This document shows, piece after piece, positions 49,286 to 57,892 of a stretch of 64,000 bases of DNA (positions are counted from its first letter, which is position 1; the number at the start of each line of letters is the position of its first letter). This DNA is from Bog-756 sp963703145 (GTDB lineage: Bacteria; Actinomycetota; Acidimicrobiia; Acidimicrobiales; RAAP-2). The stretch covers positions 3,968,001 through 4,032,000 of the forward strand of contig OY969793.1 in the NCBI GenBank assembly GCA_963703145.1, in the 5' to 3' direction. A program made the position numbers and the translations under genes. The notes beneath the pieces were generated by a model that saw only the letters and a program-made list of their open reading frames with translations, had not been told where the DNA came from and made no database searches.

Positions 49286-50934
49286 CCCATTCCCTGGCCC
49301 TCCTGGCGTCGGCGGCGCCCACCATCCACACCCCGCACGTGGACTACCTGAGCATCCTGCCCATGCTCATCATGATGGGCGGGGCGGTGGCGCTCCTGAT
49401 CGTGTCCTCGCTGTTCCGCAAGATCCTCGGCGTCGGGACGGGCACGCTGGTGGCCTCGGTGACGTCGATCGCCGCCCTGGTCGCCGCCCTCTTCCAGTGG
49501 GACCACGTCCTGACCCACGGACCCTCGGTCACCATCGCCGGCGCCATCGCCTACGACGGCTTCGACGTGTTCATCCAGATCGTGGTGTCCATCGCCATGC
49601 TGCTCACCGCCCTGGTGGGGGACGGGTACCTGCGCCGGGAGGGGGTCGAGGGCCCCGAGTTCCACGTCCTGGCCATGATGTCGGCGTCGGGGGCGATGAT
49701 GATGGGGGCGGCCAACGACCTCATCGTGATCTTCTTGGGCCTCGAGATCCTCTCCATCGCCCTCTACGTGCTCGCCGCGTTCAACCACAAGCGGGCCGAG
49801 TCCGGTGAGGCGGCCCTCAAGTACTTCGTGCTCGGCGCGTTCTCCTCGGCCATCTTCGTCTACGGGATCGCCCTCACCTACGGGGCCACCGGCTCGTCCA
49901 ACCTGCCCCAGATCGCCGACTACCTGTCGAAGAACGTCATCGCCTCCAACGGCGTGCTGCTCGGGGGGCTGGCCCTGTTGCTCATCGGGTTCGGCTTCAA
50001 GATTGCCGCCGTCCCCTTCCACATGTGGTCCCCGGACGTCTACCAGGGCTCGCCGTCGCCCATCTCCGGATTCATGGCCGCGGTGGCCAAGGCCGGTGCG
50101 TTCGCCGCCCTGCTCCGGGTGTTCGTCTCGTCCTTCGGCACGGTCCGGGCCGACTGGCAGCCCGTGGTGTGGGCCCTGGCCGTCCTCAGCCTGTTGTTGG
50201 GAGCGGTCGTCGCCCTCATGCAACAGGACATCAAGCGGATGATGGCCTACTCATCGATCAACCACGTGGGCTTCATCCTCCTCGGCGTGGTGGCGGCAAC
50301 GGCCCGTGGGGTGTCGGCCTCGTTGTACTACCTGTTCACCTACATGTTCTTGACCATCGGGTCGTTCGCCGTCATCACGGTGATGGCCCGGGCCGGGGAC
50401 TCCGGCCACCAGATCGCCGACTACCGCGGGCTGGCCAAGCGCCAACCCGTCCTGGCCGGCTGCTTCGCCGTCTTGTTGCTGGGCCAGGCCGGGGTGCCGT
50501 TCACTACCGGCTTCCTGGCCAAGTTCGGTGTGGTCAGTGCTGTGGTGGTCGTCCACTCGTACACGCTGGCCACCATCGCCATGGTGTCGGCGGCCATCGC
50601 CGCCTTCTTCTACCTGCGGGTGGCGGTGACCATGTACTCGCCGGTCGGCGCCCTGGCCGACCCGGTCGACAATGACGAGGCCACCGCGGCCGACGCTGCG
50701 GCCCTGTCCTCAGCGGTGGGCGACGCCGTGCCCACCACCGAGGACGGGGTAGCGGCCCTGGTGGTGCTGACCGATGCACCGCCCTCGGAGTGGGTGGCCC
50801 AGCGAGGCGTGGTGCCCGTACCCCCGTTGACCTGGGTCGTCATCGGAGTGACAGTGGCCTTCACGGTGGTCTTCGGGATCATCCCCGGGCCGATCCTCGA
50901 CTTCGCCCACCAGGCCACGCTGCTGTTCACCTAG
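49282..50934 (+). CDS. nuoN: NADH-quinone oxidoreductase subunit N
   Basis: Third antiporter-like pump subunit. The 550-residue protein has about 14 helices with AANDLIVIFLGLEILSIALY, AAVPFHMWSPDVYQGSPSPI and MMAYSSINHVGFILLGVVAA, including the usual channel Lys residues. An insert of about 60 hydrophilic residues (Asp, Glu, Ala-rich) lies before the last helix. It closes the nuo operon; a weak hairpin with arms CCGGGC (50936-50941) and GCCCGG (50964-50969) follows the stop. Confidence 0.95.
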   Translation: MTHSLALLASAAPTIHTPHVDYLSILPMLIMMGGAVALLIVSSLFRKILGVGTGTLVASVTSIAALVAALFQWDHVLTHGPSVTIAGAIAYDGFDVFIQIVVSIAMLLTALVGDGYLRREGVEGPEFHVLAMMSASGAMMMGAANDLIVIFLGLEILSIALYVLAAFNHKRAESGEAALKYFVLGAFSSAIFVYGIALTYGATGSSNLPQIADYLSKNVIASNGVLLGGLALLLIGFGFKIAAVPFHMWSPDVYQGSPSPISGFMAAVAKAGAFAALLRVFVSSFGTVRADWQPVVWALAVLSLLLGAVVALMQQDIKRMMAYSSINHVGFILLGVVAATARGVSASLYYLFTYMFLTIGSFAVITVMARAGDSGHQIADYRGLAKRQPVLAGCFAVLLLGQAGVPFTTGFLAKFGVVSAVVVVHSYTLATIAMVSAAIAAFFYLRVAVTMYSPVGALADPVDNDEATAADAAALSSAVGDAVPTTEDGVAALVVLTDAPPSEWVAQRGVVPVPPLTWVVIGVTVAFTVVFGIIPGPILDFAHQATLLFT

Positions 50935-51064
50935 TCCGGGCGGCCCTGTCGGTCGCTGGGACTGCCCGGGCGCCAGCCGTGCGAGGTCCCCCGGTTGGGC
51001 TGAGCGGCGGGGGTACTGTTCGGACCACGGGCACCCGGTGCCCAGCGACCACAAGGAGCGTGCC

Positions 51065-51355
51065 ATGGCCCCACCTGCTGGGACGTCCACTCCGGACAAC
51101 GCCGGCCGGCCCCCGCGCAAGAAGCGGGAGAACCGCGAGCTGGTCCGCATCGTCGTGGCCGTGGTGGCCCTGGTGCTGCTCATCGCCTTCGTGCTCGACA
51201 ACAGTTCCACGGTCAAGGTGGGATTCGTGTTCTTCTCCACGAGGATCAGCTTGATCTGGGTGCTGCTCATCGCCGCCTTCCTGGGCGCCCTGGTCGACCG
51301 GCTGATCATCTTGCTCGGGCAGCGCCGGAAGAAGAAGCCGACCACCCAGTCCTGA
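51065..51355 (+). CDS. LapA-domain small membrane protein
   Basis: A 96-residue protein with two membrane helices (LVRIVVAVVALVLLIAFVLD and LIWVLLIAAFLGALVDRLII) and a basic C-terminus (GQRRKKKPT). The spacing and DNSSTVKVGFVFFSTRISL between the helices match the LapA/DUF1049 family, small envelope proteins known from lipopolysaccharide assembly in Gram-negatives but also widespread in actinobacteria, where the role is unknown. AAGGAG 6 nt before ATG 51065 is a good ribosome binding site. It follows nuoN by 130 bp with a possible own promoter (TACTGT near 51014). Confidence 0.75.
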   Translation: MAPPAGTSTPDNAGRPPRKKRENRELVRIVVAVVALVLLIAFVLDNSSTVKVGFVFFSTRISLIWVLLIAAFLGALVDRLIILLGQRRKKKPTTQS

Positions 51356-51400
51356 CCTCTCAGGGGTGGCGCCGCCCGACGGCGGATGCGCCGACCGGCC

Positions 51401-53113
51401 CTAGGGGCTGGCCGCCGCCACCACCGGGGCCGTCGGGGGCTCGCCCGCCATCGATCCGGTGAAGTCGGCATCGCCGAAGGTGAACACCCCGCCGTCGGCG
51501 GCCACCAGCGTGTAGCCACCGCCGTTCCTGGCAGCCACCATCCCGACGATGGGTTCGTTCAACGTCAGCCCACCGGTCGACCCAACAAAGGCGGCATCCC
51601 CGAAGGCGAAGATGCCGCCGTCGGCGGCCACCAGCCAGTAGCCGCGCCCGCTCGGGGTGGTGGCCATGCCCACGATCGGCTGGTTCAGGCGGCGGCTACC
51701 CGTCGAGCCCCAGAAGGCGGCGTTGCCGAAGGCGAAGATGCCGCCGTCGGCGGCCACCAGCCAGTAGCCGCGCCCGCTCGGGGTGGCGGCCATGCCCACG
51801 ATCTTCTGGTTGAGTGGGCGACCGCCCATCGAGCCGTAGAAGGCAGCGTCGCCGAAGGCGAAGACGCCGCCGTCGGCGGCCACCAGCCAGTAGCCGCGCC
51901 CGCTCGGGGTGGAGGCCATGCCGGCGATGGGCTGATTCAGCCGCTGGCCGCCCATCGATCCGTAGAAGGCGGCGTCGCCGAAGGCGAAGACGCCGCCGTC
52001 GCTGGCCGCCATCCGGTAGCCGCGACCGTCGCTGGTCGGTGCCATGGACACGACGGGCCGGTTGAGGGGGCCGGCCGGTTCGCCGTAATAACGGGCCGCG
52101 CCGAACGGGTGGACCCGACCGGCCGCATCGACGAGCCAGGTGCCGCTGCCGGCGAAGACCAGGCTGTCAATGGTGTGGTCGAAGGCCCCGGCGAATAGGC
52201 CCTCACCCTCGTCGTCGAGGTGGATGGTCAGACCACTGGCGTCACACATGTGGGTCCAAGCACAGACCGCGCCCACATTCGTTGGGACGGCGGCACCCGC
52301 AAAGGTGCCGGTCATAGACCCGTCCGGGGTGTCGAAGGCGGCGGCGATGTCCACCAGTACCACGCCCTCGGCCGCGTCGATCCCGTCGATGGCGTGGTTG
52401 AGCGAACCGATCATGGCCGAGGCGTCGGTGGCGAAGGCCGGGGCGAGGTCGGCCCGACCCAGGTAGGGGTCGTCGTTCGCCGTTTCGGGGTCGGGGGCAC
52501 CGGCCAGGTACGGATCGTAGGCGTTGGCCTCCACGATGGGCACGGTGGGTGCGGCCCGGTGGAGGCCGTCGATGATCTGGGGCAGGTCCTGTGCGACCGT
52601 CGCCAGACCTCGGGTGACACACGCCTGGTCGATGGTGGAGGTGGTCGGGCAGCCGTCGACGTTGTTCAGGCCGATGTCCAAGGTGATGTAGCGGACCTGA
52701 CCGGGATGGGAGGTGAGGAAGGCCTCGGCTGCGCCTAGCTGGCTCCCCTGGGGATAGGAGCACCACGCCCCGCCCTCGAGCATGGTGGTGGTGGTCGATC
52801 CCGGGCAGGACACATTGTCGATCCGGAGCCCGGGGACCATGCCCGACTCGTGGTCGAGGACCTGGTTGGCGTAGCCGAGTGCTGGGGTCGAGGCCCCCCA
52901 CCCGGCAGTGAGGGAGTCACCCAGGGACAGTTGGTACCCGGGTTGACCGGTCCCGCCGGCGGAGGCCACCGGGCTGGTCAGGAACAGCCCGAGCAGGGAG
53001 ACCGACAGCGCCAGGCAGACCAGTGCCGATATGCGGAGAAGCAGGCGTGGGGAGATTGGGCATGGCCCGTCCGGTCGTGGAGGCGATCGAGGTGCTCGCG
53101 GTCCGACCCTCAC
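51401..53113 (-). CDS. Secreted SGNH/GDSL hydrolase with six C-terminal 42-residue repeats
   Basis: A 570-residue exported protein. After a signal peptide (about 24-53, LVCLALSVSLLGLFLTSPVA) comes an SGNH hydrolase domain with the nucleophile Ser in SLGDSLTAGWG; block III reads GLNNVDG, and the C-terminal His lies in LTIHLDDEGEG. From about residue 319 to the end there are six repeats of 42 residues with the consensus GRGYWLVAADGGVFAFGDAA then FYGSMGGRPLNQPIVGMAAT. They look like beta-propeller blades or cell-wall-binding units. It is convergent with the LapA gene. Substrate could be an acylated glycan or lipid; the repeats may attach the enzyme to a surface polymer. Confidence 0.78.
   Translation of the reverse strand: MRVGPRAPRSPPRPDGPCPISPRLLLRISALVCLALSVSLLGLFLTSPVASAGGTGQPGYQLSLGDSLTAGWGASTPALGYANQVLDHESGMVPGLRIDNVSCPGSTTTTMLEGGAWCSYPQGSQLGAAEAFLTSHPGQVRYITLDIGLNNVDGCPTTSTIDQACVTRGLATVAQDLPQIIDGLHRAAPTVPIVEANAYDPYLAGAPDPETANDDPYLGRADLAPAFATDASAMIGSLNHAIDGIDAAEGVVLVDIAAAFDTPDGSMTGTFAGAAVPTNVGAVCAWTHMCDASGLTIHLDDEGEGLFAGAFDHTIDSLVFAGSGTWLVDAAGRVHPFGAARYYGEPAGPLNRPVVSMAPTSDGRGYRMAASDGGVFAFGDAAFYGSMGGQRLNQPIAGMASTPSGRGYWLVAADGGVFAFGDAAFYGSMGGRPLNQKIVGMAATPSGRGYWLVAADGGIFAFGNAAFWGSTGSRRLNQPIVGMATTPSGRGYWLVAADGGIFAFGDAAFVGSTGGLTLNEPIVGMVAARNGGGYTLVAADGGVFTFGDADFTGSMAGEPPTAPVVAAASP
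51404..52159 (-). repeat. Six tandem 126-bp coding repeats
   Basis: The block starting CGAAGG recurs at 51475, 51601, 51727, 51853 and 51979 with an exact 126-bp period (42 codons), with a more diverged sixth unit at the protein's first repeat. The middle units are nearly identical at the DNA level, which suggests recent duplication or conversion. Confidence 0.9.
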
Positions 53114-53247
53114 CGCTTCCTCACCTCTGTATCGGCAGAGTGGGGCAACAACCTGAGGGTCGTTCCCATCGCCCGGGTGTGACCGGGTCCCGGTGGCGGT
53201 GCTCGAGGGTGCGGTCCGAGCGCTGCGGACGCGCCCCGGTCGACCGA

Positions 53248-53688
53248 CTAGGGGGTCACCTCGGTGCAGTTGAACATCCAGCGCACGCCGAACCGGTCGG
53301 CACAGGTGCCCCAGTAGGCGCCCCAGGGCATGTCCTGCAGGCCGAAGGTGTCAGTGCCGCCCTCGGACAAGGCGCCGAACAGGCGCTCGGTCTCGGAGCG
53401 GTCCTCGAGCTCGAGGTTGATGGTCACGTTGTTGCCGGTCCGGAGTTGATGACCCTGGGACTCCAGCATGTCGGTGGCCATCAGCACGTGACCGGCCAGG
53501 ATCGGCAGCTCGACGTGCATCACCAGGCGCTTCTCCGCCTCGGTGAGCGGTGGCCCACTGGGGTCGGGCGGCATGTCGCCGATCCGTGAGATCGGCCCCG
53601 ACAGCTCGGTTCCGAACACCGACGCGTAGAAGTTGAATGCCTCCTCGGTGGACCCCATGAAGTTCAGGTAGGTGCTGACTCGGCTCAT
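53248..53688 (-). CDS. PhnB-like VOC-family protein
   Basis: A 146-residue VOC protein of the PhnB / 3-demethylubiquinone methyltransferase-like branch: STYLNFMGSTEEAFNFYASV, LPILAGHVLMATDM, NNVTINLELEDRSETERLF and QDMPWGAYWGTCADRFGVRW, ending MFNCTEV. Most members have no known substrate. GGGAGG 5 nt before ATG 53688 is a strong ribosome binding site. No neighbouring gene gives a clue to function. Confidence 0.8.
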   Translation of the reverse strand: MSRVSTYLNFMGSTEEAFNFYASVFGTELSGPISRIGDMPPDPSGPPLTEAEKRLVMHVELPILAGHVLMATDMLESQGHQLRTGNNVTINLELEDRSETERLFGALSEGGTDTFGLQDMPWGAYWGTCADRFGVRWMFNCTEVTP

Positions 53689-53871
53689 GTCGCCTCCCCC
53701 GCGGCAGCCCGGCGGTCACCGCTCAGGCCGCCGAGTGTAGGGCAGCCGCCCCGGGGGCAGCCGGGACGTGATGCTGTCAGCCTCTGCACCCAGGCCGTCA
53801 GAGAACGCCAGGACCACGACCGTCGGACCTGTCGTTCCACAGCCAGGCGGCAGTCCTGTCGGTGCGGCCTA

Positions 53872-54747
53872 TCAGGGAGCGTCGAACAGGACCCGGAGCC
53901 CTCTCGAGAGGCAGAGCGGGGCCACGGTGATGTGGAACTCGTCGGGGTACACCTGCCAGGACAGCTCCAGGCCCGGGTAGTCCCGATCCCGCAACCGCTC
54001 GGCCAGTCGGACCAGGTCGTCGACCATGTCGATGGGCCAGGCGGCGGTGAGCTCCTGGTCGGCCGGGGACAGATTGGCGACCTCGCGAAGGCGCCCGCCC
54101 TGGGTCTCCTCGGAACCGATCCCCATGACGACGCGGGCGGCCAGATCGTCGTGGGTCGAGGCGTACTCCTCCTCGGACCGGGTGACGATGTTCTTGTGCC
54201 ACCACAGCGACGGACTGGAGATGATGTAACCCGAGAAGGTCTCCGGCCGCCGCAGGAGGACATAGGTGGCGAACAGCCCGCCCAGCGAGTGGCCGAACAG
54301 GATCCGTTCGTGCCCGGGCCCACCGAGCCGGGCCTCGACCCAGGGGAACAGCTCGTCCACCAGGAACCGGTGGAGGTTGTCGGCACCACCCTGCTCCGTG
54401 AGCTCAGGGAAGAGCCCGGTGAAGTCGGCGTCGACCGACGGCGTGAAGTCCCTGGTCCGGGCCGGGACGGTCTCGGCCAGCGTGCCGGTCCGGTAGCCGA
54501 TTCCCACGACGAGCATCGGGGGCAGGAAGGCGTAGAGCTGCATGCTCCGGATGACGTCGACGGACAGCCCGAAGTACCCGTTGGCGTCGAGGACGTAGAG
54601 GACCGACGGGGGTGGGGCCTCGGCCTCCGCGTCCCTCGTGGTCTGGTCACCGCAGTGCCCGACGAGGACTTTGAACTCCCGGCCGGTCGACACGGACGAC
54701 AGGTAGTGCACCTCGGTGTCTGCCAGTGCCGACTGGTCGTTGTCCAC
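53872..54747 (-). CDS. Putative esterase of the enterochelin esterase/EsteraseD fold
   Basis: A 291-residue alpha/beta hydrolase. The nucleophile elbow GHSLGGLFATYVLLRRPETF is clear; the strand before it is FGLSVDVIRSMQLYAFLPPM with LVVGIGYRT, and the C-terminal His is in YPDEFHITVAPLCL. IISSPSLWWHKNIV after the elbow is typical of Fes/IroE-like esterases. No signal peptide is present, so it is cytoplasmic. GGGAGGGG 7 nt before GTG 54747 supports the start. Without siderophore genes nearby, a general ester substrate is more likely than enterobactin. Confidence 0.8.
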   Translation of the reverse strand: MDNDQSALADTEVHYLSSVSTGREFKVLVGHCGDQTTRDAEAEAPPPSVLYVLDANGYFGLSVDVIRSMQLYAFLPPMLVVGIGYRTGTLAETVPARTRDFTPSVDADFTGLFPELTEQGGADNLHRFLVDELFPWVEARLGGPGHERILFGHSLGGLFATYVLLRRPETFSGYIISSPSLWWHKNIVTRSEEEYASTHDDLAARVVMGIGSEETQGGRLREVANLSPADQELTAAWPIDMVDDLVRLAERLRDRDYPGLELSWQVYPDEFHITVAPLCLSRGLRVLFDAP

Positions 54748-55011
54748 GCTCGATCCCCTCCCGCCGTCGGGTCCACGTTGTTCGGCCTCGCGACGCCTGT
54801 CAAGGATGCCGTGCCGTGCCGGTCTATCGGGTAGCAGAGCGTGTCCCTGTCGCCGGCGGGCTCGAGGAGCCGGTCGCTCCCGGGATCAACGCTTCGAGCC
54901 GGATGGTCAACGAACGGTCGACCAACAGCCGGATCGGGAGGACCGGTGCAGTGGGCCGGTGGCCACCCAAGCGGACAGGCGAACGGGCTGTGCGGGTGAC
55001 AGGATGAGGGG
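54748..55011. other. Divergent intergenic region
   Basis: No gene was recognised in these 264 bp. The right edge carries CAGGAT (55000-55005), 6 nt before the GTG of the DUF2252 gene. Confidence 0.5.
55000..55005 (+). promoter_or_regulatory. -10 box CAGGAT, leaderless start of the DUF2252 gene
   Basis: CAGGAT ends exactly 6 nt before GTG 55012. Confidence 0.4.
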
Positions 55012-56403
55012 GTGACCCAACTGAGCCCCGACGAACGGGCCGCCGCAGGGCGGGACGCCCGCACGAAGGTGCCCCGGTCGCGTCATGGCGAGTGGAAGGC
55101 CCCGGCCGGGCGCACCGACCCACTCGAGATCCTGGCCCTCCAGGCCACCACCCGGGTCCCGGACCTGGTCCCGATCCGCTACGGGCGGATGGCCGCCTCA
55201 CCCTTCGCCTTCTACCGCGGAGCCGCTGCCGTCATGGCGGCCGACCTGGCCCTCGAAGAGCACTCGCACCTCAACGTCCAGCTGTGCGGTGATGCCCACC
55301 TCTTGAACTTCGGCGGCTTCGCGTCGCCTGAGCGGGACATGATCTTTGACGTCAACGACTTCGACGAGACCATCCCGGGGCCCTTCGAGTGGGACCTGAA
55401 GCGGCTGGCCGCCAGCATGGAGGTCGCCGGTCGCAGCCGGGGGTTCGACGACGCCATGCGCACCTCGCTGGTGACCCAGAGTGTGTGCGGCTACCGCCAG
55501 GCCATCCGGGAATTCGCCGGGATGACCAACCTGGCAATCTGGTACGCCAAGCTGGACAGCGCCAGCCTGGTGGCCAGATGGGGCGACCAGGCCAGCGCCA
55601 AGGTGCTCGGGAGGTTCCACAAGAGCGTCACCAAGGCCCAGTCCAAGGACCACCTCGCGGCCATGGCCAAGCTCACCGTGGTAGAGGACGGGAGGCTCCG
55701 GTTCATCTCCAACCCGCCTCTCATCGTGCGGGCCGACGAGGTGTTCTCCGACGTCTCCTCCGAATTCGTGATCAACGGCCTCACTCAGGCCCTCTCCGAC
55801 TACCGCACGACGCTGTCCGGTGACCGCCAGCGGCTGCTGGAGGGTTACGAGTTCGTCGACCTGGCCCGCAAGGTCGTTGGGGTGGGCAGCGTGGGCACCC
55901 GGTGCTGGGTGGCCCTGTTCGTGGGCCGCGACCACGGCGACCCGCTCATCCTGCAGATCAAAGAGGCCGAGGCGGCGGTGGGCGAGCCGTTCCTGGCCAG
56001 GAGCGCCTTCGCCAGCCAGGGACAGCGGGTGGTCGAGGGCCAGCGCCTGATGCAGAGTTCCAGCGACATCTTCCTCGGGTGGGACCAGTTCCCCGGGGAG
56101 GACGGTGAGGTCCGTGACTTCTACGTGCGCCAGTTGTGGGACTGGAAGCTCTCCGCCTCGATTGAGACCATGCTGCCCGAGGTGATGGGCATCTACGCCC
56201 AGATGTGTGGCTGGACGCTGGCCAGATCCCATGCGCGGTCGGGGGACGCCATCGCCATCGGCGCCTACCTCGGGTCCAACGACCGCTTCGATCGAGCCCT
56301 GGCCGACTTCGCCACGTCGTACGCGGACCAGAACGAACAGGACTTCGACGCCCTTAAGCGGGCCATCGCCACCAACCAGGTCCATGCCATCACCGGCGTG
56401 TAA
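55012..56403 (+). CDS. DUF2252-family protein
   Basis: A 463-residue protein with the DUF2252 pattern: RYGRMAASPFAFYRGAAAVM, the CGDAHLLNFGGFASPERDMI segment and FDVNDFDETIPGPFEWDLKR. These His/Asn/Asp residues resemble the active site of aminoglycoside-phosphotransferase-like kinases, so it may be a small-molecule kinase or pseudokinase; no experimental role is known to me. It precedes gadB by 71 bp in the same direction. No membrane segment is present. Confidence 0.85.
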   Translation: MTQLSPDERAAAGRDARTKVPRSRHGEWKAPAGRTDPLEILALQATTRVPDLVPIRYGRMAASPFAFYRGAAAVMAADLALEEHSHLNVQLCGDAHLLNFGGFASPERDMIFDVNDFDETIPGPFEWDLKRLAASMEVAGRSRGFDDAMRTSLVTQSVCGYRQAIREFAGMTNLAIWYAKLDSASLVARWGDQASAKVLGRFHKSVTKAQSKDHLAAMAKLTVVEDGRLRFISNPPLIVRADEVFSDVSSEFVINGLTQALSDYRTTLSGDRQRLLEGYEFVDLARKVVGVGSVGTRCWVALFVGRDHGDPLILQIKEAEAAVGEPFLARSAFASQGQRVVEGQRLMQSSSDIFLGWDQFPGEDGEVRDFYVRQLWDWKLSASIETMLPEVMGIYAQMCGWTLARSHARSGDAIAIGAYLGSNDRFDRALADFATSYADQNEQDFDALKRAIATNQVHAITGV

Positions 56404-56474
56404 TTGCTGATCCATCCATGCGGTCGCGGGGCTGACGCCTCGGGCTGCCGAACGAAACGAGGGTTTACCGGGCC

Positions 56475-57875
56475 ATGCCCCTGCACAAGCGCGAATCCAT
56501 CAGACAAGAGATCCTCGAGTCGGTCTATGCCGGCCAGGACCTGCTCACCCAACTCCCGTCGCACCTGTTCCCGAAGGAGCAGATGCGGTCCGAGGACGCA
56601 TTCCAGGCCATCTCCGACGAGCTCTTGTTGGACGGGAACGCCCGCCAGAACCTGGCCACGTTCTGCCAGACCTGGGAGGAGGACGAGGTCCACCGGTTGA
56701 TGGACCTGTCGATCAACAAGAACATGATCGACAAGGACGAATACCCCCAGACGGCCGAGCTCGAGCGCCGCTGCGTGCAGATGTTGGCCGACCTGTGGAA
56801 CGCGCCGCAAAAGGGAGAGCCCGTCGGGTGCTCGGCCATCGGCTCGTCGGAGGCCTGCATGCTCGGTGGCATGGCGGCCAAGTGGCGTTGGCGGGCCCGC
56901 CGCGAGGCCGAGGGCAAGCCCACCACCCATCCCAACATGGTGTGCGGCCCGGTCCAGGTGGTGTGGCACAAGTTCGCCCGGTACTGGGACGTCGAGATGC
57001 GGGAGATCCCCATGGCCCCCGGCCGGTACCACATGGACGTCGAGCAGATGCTCGCCCAGGTGGATGAGAACACCATCATGGTGGTTCCCACCTTCGGGGT
57101 GACCTACACCGGCGCCTACGAGCCCGTGGCCGAGTTGGCCGCCGCTCTCGACAAGCTCCACGAGGACACCGGACTGGACATTGACATTCACGTGGACGGG
57201 GCGTCGGGCGCCTTCTTGGCCCCGTTCTGCGCTCCCAATATCATCTGGGACTTCCGGCTCCCACGGGTCAAGTCCATCAGCACCTCGGGCCACAAGTTCG
57301 GGCTGGCCCCCCTCGGGGTGGGCTGGGTCCTGTGGCGGGACAAGGACGACCTCCCCGACGACCTGGTGTTCCACGTGACCTATCTGGGCGGTGACATGTC
57401 GGTGTTCCAGATCAACTTCTCCCGGCCGGCGGGCCAGATCGTCTCGCAGTACTACAACTTCGTCCGGCTGGGCCGCCACGGCTATCAGGAGATCCACGAC
57501 TGCTCCTACGACACGGGCAAGTTCCTCGCCGAGGAGATCGTCAAGCTCGGTCCCTTCGAGCTGCTGGCCGACTCCGACCCCCAGACGGGCATCCCGTCGG
57601 TGGCATGGCGAATCAAAGAGGGCGAGGAACCCGGCTACACCCTCTACGACCTCGCCGATCGGCTGCGGGTGCAGGGCTGGCAGGTCCCGGCCTATCCCCT
57701 GACCGGCACGGCGTCGGACATCTCGGTCCAGCGCATCCTGGTCCGCCAGGGCGTCAGCCGCGATCTGTCCTTCCTCCTCTTGGAAGACTTCAGACAGGCC
57801 ATCGACCACTTCACCAAGCACCCCGTCTCGGTGGCCATGAGCAAAGAGGAGTCCGGCGGCTTCAGCCACCTGTAG
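56475..57875 (+). CDS. gadB: Glutamate decarboxylase
   Basis: PLP enzyme converting glutamate to GABA with use of a proton. The 466-residue protein matches GadA/GadB: DLSINKNMIDKDEYPQTAEL, GCSAIGSSEACMLGGMAAKW, VVPTFGVTYTGAYEPV, DIDIHVDGASGAFLAPF and the PLP lysine in SISTSGHKFGLAPLGVGW, then GGDMSVFQINFSRPAGQIVS. The C-terminus ends GGFSHL, like the E. coli His that closes the active site at neutral pH (KLHHT) only in part. No GadC-type antiporter is in the window. A channel-like gene and a ClC gene follow on the other strand, which hints at pH homeostasis. Confidence 0.95.
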   Translation: MPLHKRESIRQEILESVYAGQDLLTQLPSHLFPKEQMRSEDAFQAISDELLLDGNARQNLATFCQTWEEDEVHRLMDLSINKNMIDKDEYPQTAELERRCVQMLADLWNAPQKGEPVGCSAIGSSEACMLGGMAAKWRWRARREAEGKPTTHPNMVCGPVQVVWHKFARYWDVEMREIPMAPGRYHMDVEQMLAQVDENTIMVVPTFGVTYTGAYEPVAELAAALDKLHEDTGLDIDIHVDGASGAFLAPFCAPNIIWDFRLPRVKSISTSGHKFGLAPLGVGWVLWRDKDDLPDDLVFHVTYLGGDMSVFQINFSRPAGQIVSQYYNFVRLGRHGYQEIHDCSYDTGKFLAEEIVKLGPFELLADSDPQTGIPSVAWRIKEGEEPGYTLYDLADRLRVQGWQVPAYPLTGTASDISVQRILVRQGVSRDLSFLLLEDFRQAIDHFTKHPVSVAMSKEESGGFSHL

Positions 57876-57892
57876 GGGGGACGGCCGCTGGG

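Noticed and set aside
51470..52110. Regular 126-bp repeats as a CRISPR-like or non-coding repeat array
   Set aside because: The units are in one reading frame of a secreted protein with synonymous differences; they are protein repeats, with no spacers.
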